Positions 1 through 5,992 of a stretch of 7,004 bases of DNA are shown here, in pieces. Under the pieces are notes generated by a model, which was not told where the DNA came from, made no database searches, and was given only the letters and a program-made list of their open reading frames with translations. Position 1 is the first letter of the stretch; every line of letters begins with the position of its first letter. Made by a program: the position numbers and the translations under genes. This stretch comes from Nitrosopelagicus sp964511265 (GTDB lineage: Archaea; Thermoproteota; Nitrososphaeria; Nitrososphaerales; Nitrosopumilaceae): positions 1 through 7,004 of the forward strand of contig CAZEES010000037.1 in NCBI GenBank assembly GCA_964511265.1, in the 5' to 3' direction.

Positions 1-647
1 ATGCATTAACTAGGTTTTCAAGTTTTTCTTCTTCAGCAATTTCNNNNNNNNNNNNNNNNNNNNNNNNNNNNNNNNNNNNNNNNNNNNNNNNNNNNNNNNN
101 NNNNNNNNNNNNNNNNNNNNNNNNNNNNNNNNNNNNNNNNNNNAGCTTGTGCTGCTGCTTCAGCTTCAGCTTGTGCTGCTGCTTCAGCTTCAGCTTGTGC
201 TGCTGCTTCAGCTTCAGCTTGTTCATCTAGTTGGGCTTTCAAGAAAGAATTATCTGCAAGGATAGTTCCAATAATCTCAATTTCTTCAGTTCCTTCTAAG
301 AGTGAAAAAGATATAGTTCTGGATTCATCTGTTTTTGTTTCCTCAAATTCAATTTCATCACCATCAGATAAGATGAAGAAATCATCATCAGAGTATCCAA
401 TCTTTGCGTCAAAAAAGTCTCGTTCAAAGGTTATAGTTACATCACCACCAGAAGCTGAGACATCAGTTTCAAAGATTAAAGAGATGAAATCAAGATCAGC
501 AGTAACTGATTTCAGATTTACATTATTTGAACTATAATCAATATCATATGTTGAACCATCAATTTCAATTGACAGGGTAGCTGCGAATGCAGATGGGATC
601 ATTATTGTAACAATAAGTGCCGTTACAAATGCAATCATTAGTTTCAA
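1..647 (-). CDS. Secreted thaumarchaeal protein with Ala/Glu/Gln repeat, interrupted by assembly gap, partial
   Basis: Function unknown. From TTG at 647 the protein has a signal peptide (Lys2, hydrophobic residues 4-19, likely cleavage after Ala20-Phe-Ala22). A roughly 110-residue, Asp/Glu-rich domain with alternating polar and hydrophobic residues follows (about 23-138), suggesting a beta-sandwich. Then an eight-residue repeat (QAEAEAAA) starts near residue 143 and runs into the N-gap. Beyond the gap, only one minus frame is open to the left edge; it reads EIAEEEKLENLVNA, so the gene very probably continues off the window. A TGA at 33-35 appears only if the 100 N are counted literally. TTG 647 is preferred over ATG 638 because it supplies the basic N-terminus; a GAGG lies 12 nt before it. 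The start is 2 nt after the serA stop, so co-transcription is likely. Similar beta-rich exported proteins are common in marine thaumarchaea (from memory). Export is well supported; the role is not. Confidence 0.7.
44..143. other. Assembly gap (100 N)
   Basis: Exactly 100 N, the usual scaffold placeholder for a gap of unknown size. It abuts three perfect copies of a 24-bp repeat, so the assembly probably broke inside a longer repeat array. For the reading frames on both sides to join, the true length must be a multiple of 3; 100 is not. Confidence 0.95.
144..222 (-). repeat. 24-bp in-frame tandem repeat (3 perfect copies plus 7 bp)
   Basis: Three identical 24-bp units lie at 144-167, 168-191 and 192-215, with a 7-bp partial copy to 222. 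On the minus strand each codes for eight residues made only of Gln, Ala and Glu, likely helical and acidic. The array runs into the N-gap, so the copy number is unknown. Identity at every base suggests recent slippage or unequal recombination. Confidence 0.9.
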
Positions 648-649
648 GT

Positions 650-1582
650 CTAGATTACGCCTCTAAGTATTTGTATTATCTTTTCTGCTATAACATTTGC
701 AGCTAAAGACTGAGCTTCTTTTGTCTGAGCGCCCATATGAGGCGTGGAAATGAAGTTTGGGAGACCAGTCAATTTGTTCGAAGTTGCAGGCTCGACTTCA
801 AATACATCCAATGCAGCACCACCAAGTTTACCATCATTCAGAAATTCATATAGAGCATCTTCATCTATTACACCACCACGGGAAGTATTGATTATACGAG
901 CAGTGTTTTTCATTGTGCCCATTTTTTCAGCATTGATCAAGTGTTTAGTACTATCCAACAGAGGAACATGTAATGATACATAATCAGAGCTTGCAAGAAG
1001 AGTACCAAGATCTGCTTTCATCAGACCAACTTCTTTTGAAAATTCCTCATCTATCGGAACAACATCATATCCAATAATATTCATGTTTAGTGCTTTGGCC
1101 AATCGTCCTAATCGTTTACCAATATTTCCTAATCCAACAATTCCCAAGTATTTTCCACGTAACTCAGAACCCATCAATTCTTTTTTAATCCAGTTTCCAT
1201 TTCTTACTTCTCGATCAGCTCTTGGAATTTCTCGTGCAAGTGATAGCATTAACCCAAGAACTAATTCAGCTACTGCATTCATTGCACCTTCAACTGCATT
1301 AATCACACGGATGTTTTTTTCTTTGGCAGCTGTTTGATCAATATTATCTAGACCTACACCAACTCTAGCTATAATTTGGCATTTGTCAGCCTTTTCAATC
1401 AGTTCTTTTGTGAGTTTTGTTCTGCTTCTGACAATAACAACTTCAAAATTTCCAATTTTTTCTGCGATTTGTTCAGGAGTAATTTCTGGCTCATATGTAA
1501 TTTGTAGACCATTCTTTTCTAGAATCTCATTTAAAATAGGATTGACTTGGTCACAAATTAATATCGATTGAGTGAGACTCAT
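650..1582 (-). CDS. serA: D-3-phosphoglycerate dehydrogenase, short form
   Basis: Oxidises 3-phosphoglycerate to 3-phosphohydroxypyruvate with NAD+, the first step of the phosphorylated serine pathway, in the cytoplasm. Numbered from ATG 1582 (310 aa), an N-terminal substrate-binding part (SRTKLT near 53, then ARVGVGLDNID near 72-82) is followed by the Rossmann fold with GLGNIG at 150-155. The catalytic set is Arg235 (in TSRGG), Glu264 (before Pro in DVFEVEP) and His282 (in TPHMG). There is no C-terminal ACT or ASB regulatory domain, so this is the short type, probably without serine feedback through ACT. An upstream in-frame GTG at 1591 is less likely as start because it lies inside the Shine-Dalgarno sequence. 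The secreted-protein gene begins 2 nt downstream. A related 2-hydroxyacid dehydrogenase such as glyoxylate/hydroxypyruvate reductase is possible, but the motifs favour SerA. Confidence 0.88.
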   Translation of the reverse strand: MSLTQSILICDQVNPILNEILEKNGLQITYEPEITPEQIAEKIGNFEVVIVRSRTKLTKELIEKADKCQIIARVGVGLDNIDQTAAKEKNIRVINAVEGAMNAVAELVLGLMLSLAREIPRADREVRNGNWIKKELMGSELRGKYLGIVGLGNIGKRLGRLAKALNMNIIGYDVVPIDEEFSKEVGLMKADLGTLLASSDYVSLHVPLLDSTKHLINAEKMGTMKNTARIINTSRGGVIDEDALYEFLNDGKLGGAALDVFEVEPATSNKLTGLPNFISTPHMGAQTKEAQSLAANVIAEKIIQILRGVI

Positions 1583-1586
1583 GCAA

Positions 1587-1593
1587 ATCACCT
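1587..1593 (-). promoter_or_regulatory. Shine-Dalgarno sequence of serA, decides the start
   Basis: AGGTGAT matches the archaeal anti-Shine-Dalgarno and ends 4 nt before ATG 1582. The alternative GTG start at 1591-1589 is embedded in this site, so the ATG is the better start. It is the only strong ribosome binding site in the window. Confidence 0.75.
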
Positions 1594-1600
1594 AGATTCA

Positions 1601-1638
1601 TTTAATATAATCATTGTGAGGGAATTCTGATAATACAA
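1601..1638 (-). promoter_or_regulatory. Candidate serA promoter region
   Basis: Two TATA-like stretches lie on the minus strand. TGTATTAT near 1630-1637 would place transcription start near 1610, giving a leader of about 28 nt that keeps the Shine-Dalgarno. TTATATTAA near 1602-1610 would start transcription almost at the ATG and lose it. The first fits better. Neither is proven, and read-through from nirK is also possible. Confidence 0.35.
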
Positions 1639-1687
1639 GTATTGTCAAAGTAGAAATTTTTGCATAAAGTCGTTATTTTTAGAAATT

Positions 1688-1703
1688 AAATAAAAAGAAG
1701 AAA
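1688..1703 (-). terminator. T-rich candidate terminator after nirK
   Basis: On the minus strand, 9 to 25 nt after the nirK stop, the coding-sense strand reads TTTCTTCTTTTTATTT. Archaeal RNA polymerase stops at such oligo-T tracts without needing a hairpin. None was seen here. Confidence 0.45.
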
Positions 1704-1712
1704 TATGGTAGT

Positions 1713-3131
1713 TTATCCTTGTGCAGCTGCTATTACAGCTGGGATTACTTCCCATAGAGGTAGTGCGCCGTTTTCGATAGCTGCGTTTGCAACATCATCT
1801 GTACACATGCATTTTACGTTCAAGGCAGGATGTGAAATTGAGTTCATTCCTGCTGGTGGAACTGAGTCCATTGGGTTACCTAATACACCTGCATATGAAC
1901 CTGCATCAACTGCCCCTTGAACTACGCCAAGTGCGGTTGCAGCTTCATTTACTGGGTCTAATGGTAGACCTGCGACAAAGATACTTGCTGCACCACTATA
2001 GATTGCTGCATAATCATGATTTACTGCGACATAAATGCCTGGTTCATCAAAGACCACATCTGCGATCATGTTTTGTGAACCACCAAGTAACCATGTTTCA
2101 GTACCTTGTGCCTGAACTCTGTTTGCTTGTACTACTCTGTCGATGATTTCACCGACAATGTGCCAGTAAACTGGTTCGTTACCTTGGTTTTCAACGAAGA
2201 AACGAACGTGCTCACCAGTTGGTATGAAGAGTAGTTGTGATTGATATTGCTTCAAGTCCATCGAATTCCATGGTTGTGCAATGAAGATGTTCTTGTCTGC
2301 ATCACCGAACATTAGCAAGTTATGAATCGAGTTTGGAACATAACTAAATGCTTGTCCGTTTACGACTGTTTGTGATGTGGAGTGTGCCATCATCTTGGAC
2401 ATGTCATAAGTACCAGCGTCTGTTAAGTACATCTGGTTGTATTGCAGTTGGAACTCTAATGCATCTGCATCATAGAATTGTTTGTCCTTTACAACTTCGC
2501 CACCTTCTAGTGCTGTCTTTTCCACCATTAGTCTTTTGTAACCGTCAAGTGGATCAACAATGGTTATTCCATACATACCAGATAGTACGTGTTGGTCCAT
2601 TGCTGCAACATTAACACCAGAGCAGTGGTATTTGTAAACGCCTGGAACTTCTGCGATAAAGCAGTATTCACCGGTTTCACCGATGTTTACTGCACCCATG
2701 TAAGGTTTTGCTGACATTTGTGATGCATGCATGTCGTTTCCGTGTTGAGTTACCTCATCAGCTGGAATTGTCAATGTCATGTGTACAACATCACCTTGTG
2801 TGACTCTAAGGGTTGGTCCTGGGACTGTTCCACTGAAAGTCATTGCACTGAAGTCACCAGATAGTGATGGAAGAGTTACACTCTCACCAGTCAAATCAAA
2901 GTTGACTACAGGTCGACCTGAATCTAGTAGGTCTGCACATGGTCCTGATGCATATGCTTCAGGCATTACAAGTTCTAATCCACCCATAGATTGGACTTTA
3001 CTAAGTGGTTCTGAAACTACATCTAGTGCAGAACCTCCAATTTGTGGAGAGGTAAAAGAACTTCCGAATAGTGCGCCGCCCATAACTGCGATTGCAGCTA
3101 CGGTCATAATAGTACTATAACGTCTATTCAT
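1713..3131 (-). CDS. nirK: Copper-containing nitrite reductase-like multicopper oxidase, thaumarchaeal NirK
   Basis: Two-cupredoxin-domain copper enzyme, 472 aa, expected to reduce nitrite to NO outside the cytoplasmic membrane; its exact role in archaeal ammonia oxidisers is debated. A signal or anchor segment spans about 7-22. All copper ligands are present: type 1 Cu at His130, Cys170, His181 and Met186; type 2 Cu at His135, His169 and His372. The active-site pair is Asp133 and His324. The HIVGEIID stretch at 324-331 resembles AniA-type (class II) enzymes. Unusual parts are 11 residues between Cys170 and His181 (usually about 8-9), an extra stretch around 263-300, and a tail of about 80 residues from 390 with His434, Cys441 and Cys443. 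Many Phe, Asn, Tyr, His, Ile and Asp codons end in C, unlike the neighbours, which suggests high expression. It has its own promoter and no Shine-Dalgarno. Family is certain; physiological substrate is less so. Confidence 0.93.
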   Translation of the reverse strand: MNRRYSTIMTVAAIAVMGGALFGSSFTSPQIGGSALDVVSEPLSKVQSMGGLELVMPEAYASGPCADLLDSGRPVVNFDLTGESVTLPSLSGDFSAMTFSGTVPGPTLRVTQGDVVHMTLTIPADEVTQHGNDMHASQMSAKPYMGAVNIGETGEYCFIAEVPGVYKYHCSGVNVAAMDQHVLSGMYGITIVDPLDGYKRLMVEKTALEGGEVVKDKQFYDADALEFQLQYNQMYLTDAGTYDMSKMMAHSTSQTVVNGQAFSYVPNSIHNLLMFGDADKNIFIAQPWNSMDLKQYQSQLLFIPTGEHVRFFVENQGNEPVYWHIVGEIIDRVVQANRVQAQGTETWLLGGSQNMIADVVFDEPGIYVAVNHDYAAIYSGAASIFVAGLPLDPVNEAATALGVVQGAVDAGSYAGVLGNPMDSVPPAGMNSISHPALNVKCMCTDDVANAAIENGALPLWEVIPAVIAAAQG

Positions 3132-3154
3132 GAAATTTGATGGTTGTACTATAC

Positions 3155-3164
3155 TATATAAAAT
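3155..3164 (-). promoter_or_regulatory. TATA box of nirK (leaderless type)
   Basis: The minus strand reads ATTTTATATA, centred about 28 nt before the nirK ATG at 3131. Archaeal transcription starts about 25 nt after the TATA centre, so the transcript should begin within a few bases of the ATG. The absence of a Shine-Dalgarno sequence agrees with a leaderless mRNA. Confidence 0.65.
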
Positions 3165-3210
3165 AATGGAATGTTTTCAAATTCAACTAATAGAAACCGA
3201 TCATTTGTTC

Positions 3211-3238
3211 ATTTTCCATATTCAAAAATATGGAAAAT
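3211..3238. repeat. Perfect 12-bp inverted repeat between nirK and fumarase
   Basis: ATTTTCCATATT (3211-3222) and its exact reverse complement (3227-3238) are separated by 4 bp. It lies between two divergent promoters, about 47 bp upstream of the nirK TATA box and 14 bp upstream of the fumarase TATA-like box. Neither predicted transcript includes it, so a DNA-level operator is more likely than an mRNA hairpin. The binding protein is unknown. Confidence 0.75.
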
Positions 3239-3252
3239 TTTAAGAAATTCAA

Positions 3253-3260
3253 TTTTTATT
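3253..3260 (+). promoter_or_regulatory. TATA-like box of the fumarase-methylthiotransferase operon
   Basis: TTTTTATT is centred 24 to 27 nt before the tandem TTG codons at 3280 and 3283. This gives a predicted start at or next to the initiation codon, again leaderless. No Shine-Dalgarno is visible. Confidence 0.5.
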
Positions 3261-3279
3261 TGCGAAGATATTATAGATA

Positions 3280-4644
3280 TTGTTGAAATATAGAACTGAT
3301 CGTGATTCTTTAGGACCAGTCAAAATCCCAGCAGATGCGTATTATGGACCATTTACTGGAAGAGCGATAAAACAATACAGCGTAACAGGTAATCCATCTC
3401 ACAGAAATTTGATAAAGTCATTTGTTATGATAAAACGCTCAGCAGCAGTTGCAAACATGAAGACAAAGGCAATCAACCGAAAGCAAGGAACTGCAATTGT
3501 CAAAGCCTGTGATAAGATTCTTTCAGGAAAACACATTGACCAGTTTTTGGTAGATGTGATCAATTCAGGTGCAGGAACAGCATTCAATATGAATTCAAAT
3601 GAAGTAATCACGAATGTTGCACTACGAGTTTTAGGCAAAAAACAAGGACAGTATGAATTTCTTCATCCAAATGATCATGTAAACATGTCTCAGTCAAGTA
3701 ACGATACATATCCAACAGCGATGCATATGGCAATACTGTTTTCATTTAAAGAAATGATTCCAGTAATTGATAAATTAATTAAATCAATTAACAAAAAGGC
3801 AAAACAATTTTCTAAATACAAAAAACTTGGGCGCACACATTTGATGGATGCACTTCCAGTTACTTTGGGTAGTGAATTTGCAGCATATGCAACTTCATTA
3901 ACAAACGCAAGAAATGGAATTGTTATATCGCAAAAAGAATTGGAACAAGTTGCACTAGGAGGAACGGCAGTTGGCACAGGTGCAAATACACCTAGAGGTT
4001 ACAGAAAAGCAGTAATTACTGAATTAAGTAGAGTTTCAAAATTATCATTAAGACCGCAAAAAAATATGCAGTATTCACTACAAAGTAAATTCCCTGTTGC
4101 AAACGCATCATCTGCATTGAAAAACTTTGCAATAGAATTGGCAAAAATTTCCAACGACATCAGACTGATGGCATCAGGACCAATTGCAGGATTAGCAGAG
4201 TTAGGAATTCCAGCAGTACATGCGGGATCATCAATCATGCCAGGAAAAGTAAATCCATCATTAGCAGAATGCATGAACATGATTTGTTTTAGTGTAATAG
4301 GAAATGATACAACAGTTTCGTTTGCTGCGCAAGCTGGACAGTTTGAGCTAAATGTTATGTTGCCAGGAATGTTAAAGGCAGTTTTAGATTCCACAGATAT
4401 GTTAACAAACTTTTTGCCAATATTTTCTGCGAATTTAATTGACGGTTTAACTGCAAATCAAACCAAGCTTAGAGAGAATATAGAGAATAGTCCAGTAATT
4501 GTGACGCTACTTGCACCAAAGATTGGATATCTAAAGTCTGCAGAATTATTCAAAGAATCACTCAAGACAGGAAAGACGATTAGAGAATTAGCAGTATCAA
4601 AAAAATTGATGACAAATAAAGAAGTCAGTGCGCTGTTGGGTTAA
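3280..4644 (+). CDS. fumC: Class II fumarate hydratase (fumarase/aspartase superfamily)
   Basis: Probably the reversible hydration of fumarate to malate in the cytoplasm. The 454-aa length is normal for class II fumarases. Superfamily motifs are complete: GAGT at 97-100, SQSSNDTYPT from 137, GRTH with His187, ALGGTAVGTG at 225-234, and the signature loop GSSIMPGKVNP with Ser317, Lys323 and Asn325, then Glu330. Fumarase-like points are SSND (aspartases usually have STND) and PGK. Aspartase-like points are Ala98 in GAGT and the region VIGNDTTV to AAQAGQFELNVM (339-360). Aspartate ammonia-lyase therefore remains an alternative. Translation must start at TTG 3280 or TTG 3283: the conserved N-terminal RDSLGPVKIPADAYYGP would be lost at the first in-frame ATG. 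The stop is 1 nt before the ATG of the next gene, so the two form an operon. Confidence 0.85.
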   Translation: MLKYRTDRDSLGPVKIPADAYYGPFTGRAIKQYSVTGNPSHRNLIKSFVMIKRSAAVANMKTKAINRKQGTAIVKACDKILSGKHIDQFLVDVINSGAGTAFNMNSNEVITNVALRVLGKKQGQYEFLHPNDHVNMSQSSNDTYPTAMHMAILFSFKEMIPVIDKLIKSINKKAKQFSKYKKLGRTHLMDALPVTLGSEFAAYATSLTNARNGIVISQKELEQVALGGTAVGTGANTPRGYRKAVITELSRVSKLSLRPQKNMQYSLQSKFPVANASSALKNFAIELAKISNDIRLMASGPIAGLAELGIPAVHAGSSIMPGKVNPSLAECMNMICFSVIGNDTTVSFAAQAGQFELNVMLPGMLKAVLDSTDMLTNFLPIFSANLIDGLTANQTKLRENIENSPVIVTLLAPKIGYLKSAELFKESLKTGKTIRELAVSKKLMTNKEVSALLG

Positions 4645-4645
4645 G

Positions 4646-5914
4646 ATGGCAAAGATTTGGGTAGAGGCCTATGGCTGTTCTGCTAGTTTTTCAGACTCGG
4701 AGATGATTTCAGGTCTAATTGTAAATGGTGGACATACCTTGGCAGAAAATCCAGATGATTCGGATTTGAGCGTCATAGTGACATGTTCTGTCAAGGATGC
4801 TACCGCATCAAAAATGATTCATAGGATAAAAGAGTCAAATTCTAAACCTCTTGTAGTTGCAGGATGTCTACCAAAAGCAGAAAAAGATACAGTAGAGAAA
4901 TTTGCTGAGAATGCCAGTCTTTTAGGTCCAAATTCGATTGGAAAAACTCTCCAAGTCATTCAATCAACATTAGATGGAAAGAAATTGATTGCGTTGGATG
5001 ATTCAGACATTTCAAAGGTGGGGCTTCCAAAAATTCGCCTAAATCCTGCAGTGGGAATTGTGGAGATTGCCAGTGGATGCATGAGTGAATGTACGTTTTG
5101 CCAGACAAAATTATCAAAAGGAGATTTGCAGAGTTATAGAATAGGAGACATTGTAAGACAAGTTAGGACTGAGATATCAGAAGGATGTTCCGAAGTTTGG
5201 CTTACATCAACAGATAATGGATGTTATGGTTTCGATATTGATTCAGATTTACCTGAATTAGTAAATTCAGTAATAGAGATCCCGGAGAAATTCTTTGTCA
5301 GAGTTGGAATGATGAATCCAATGTATATGCCAAGAATTCGCGAGGGTTTGTTAAAGTCGTTTGAGAATAGCAAGGTCTTCAAATTTTTGCATGTGCCAGT
5401 TCAAAGTGGAAGTGATAAAGTCCTAAATGATATGAAAAGAGGCCATACTGCTAAGACTTTCAGAGATGTGACTAATCAGTTTAGAGAGAAATTTGATAAA
5501 TTCACAATCTCAACTGATGTAATAGTTGGATTTCCTACAGAAACTGAAGAAGATTTTCAGATGACCATGAGATTATTGGATGAGACAAGACCAGATGTTG
5601 TTAATTTATCAAGATATAGTCAGAGACCGGGAACAGATGCTGCGGAGATGATACAAATCGATGTTGCAGAAGTAAAAAGAAGAAGCAAGATTGCATATGA
5701 ATTAATCACAAAGATTTCAAATGAAAACAACCAAAAGTGGATCGGATGGAAAGGCGAAGTGCTATTTGATGAGGAATTTGAGAATCAGATGAGAGGTAGG
5801 AATTTTGCGTACAAGCCAATTTTTGTCAATGATAAACCAAAGATTGGCGACATTTCATCAGTAGAAATTACAAATGCTACCAACCACAGCCTAATTGGCA
5901 AGATAATCAACTAA
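4646..5914 (+). CDS. MiaB/CDKAL1-like tRNA methylthiotransferase (archaeal MtaB type)
   Basis: Radical-SAM enzyme expected to methylthiolate t6A37 in ANN-decoding tRNAs, giving ms2t6A. From ATG 4646 it has 422 aa. An N-terminal UPF0004 domain carries Cys11 (YGCSAS), Cys47 (VTCSVKD) and Cys74 (AGCLPK) for the second Fe-S cluster. The radical-SAM triad is Cys145, Cys149 and Cys152 in SGCMSECTFC. Further family motifs are LHVPVQSGSDKVL (248-260), DVIVGFPTET (291-300) and YSQRPGT (324-330). A TRAM-like RNA-binding domain occupies about 365-422. An in-frame GTG at 4628 is an unlikely start because it lies inside the fumarase gene and adds residues before the usual start of the domain. The ATG is 1 nt after the fumarase stop with no good Shine-Dalgarno, so translation is probably coupled. 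Family assignment is firm; the tRNA substrate is inferred from archaeal relatives. Confidence 0.9.
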   Translation: MAKIWVEAYGCSASFSDSEMISGLIVNGGHTLAENPDDSDLSVIVTCSVKDATASKMIHRIKESNSKPLVVAGCLPKAEKDTVEKFAENASLLGPNSIGKTLQVIQSTLDGKKLIALDDSDISKVGLPKIRLNPAVGIVEIASGCMSECTFCQTKLSKGDLQSYRIGDIVRQVRTEISEGCSEVWLTSTDNGCYGFDIDSDLPELVNSVIEIPEKFFVRVGMMNPMYMPRIREGLLKSFENSKVFKFLHVPVQSGSDKVLNDMKRGHTAKTFRDVTNQFREKFDKFTISTDVIVGFPTETEEDFQMTMRLLDETRPDVVNLSRYSQRPGTDAAEMIQIDVAEVKRRSKIAYELITKISNENNQKWIGWKGEVLFDEEFENQMRGRNFAYKPIFVNDKPKIGDISSVEITNATNHSLIGKIIN

Positions 5915-5964
5915 TACAACTCAAAAATTTTAGATCGGAATTCTAATCAAAACTAAGTAAACAG

Positions 5965-5972
5965 TTTTTTAT
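5965..5972 (+). promoter_or_regulatory. T-rich tract: candidate TATA box of FtsZ-like gene and terminator of upstream operon
   Basis: TTTTTTAT is centred about 24 nt before ATG 5993, so the transcript would be leaderless; no Shine-Dalgarno is present. The same T run lies 51 nt after the methylthiotransferase stop and could end that operon. The rest of the 78-bp gap (5915-5992) shows no gene. Confidence 0.45.
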
Positions 5973-5992
5973 CGGAAATCGCGATACTGTTC

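Noticed and set aside
144..222. CRISPR array
   Set aside because: The repeats are contiguous with no spacers, and in frame with a protein-coding gene.
744..1571. Several plus-strand open frames of 60-85 codons opposite serA
   Set aside because: They are antisense to a gene with clear catalytic motifs, have no promoter or family resemblance, and look like chance frames.
1592..1712. tRNA or small RNA in the nirK-serA intergenic region
   Set aside because: Only AT-rich promoter- and terminator-like sequence is visible, with no cloverleaf or GC-rich stem.
1705..3120. Plus-strand open frames of 70-120 codons opposite nirK
   Set aside because: They mirror the nirK coding sequence in other frames. 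The longer ones have odd compositions (His/Leu-rich) expected from antisense reading.
3211..3238. The palindrome as an intrinsic terminator or mRNA hairpin
   Set aside because: Both neighbouring genes are transcribed away from it, so no known transcript contains it. Arms this AT-rich are also a poor RNA hairpin.
3399..4394. Minus-strand open frames opposite the fumarase gene
   Set aside because: Antisense shadows; the plus strand carries a full-length enzyme with every family motif.
4628..4645. GTG 4628 as start of the methylthiotransferase
   Set aside because: It would overlap the fumarase gene by 17 nt and add residues not expected before the domain. ATG 4646 directly precedes the conserved start.
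5934..5977. Direct repeat ATCGGAA at 5934-5940 and 5971-5977 upstream of the FtsZ-like gene
   Set aside because: Only 7 bp, and one copy overlaps the TATA-like tract; too short to claim an operator.
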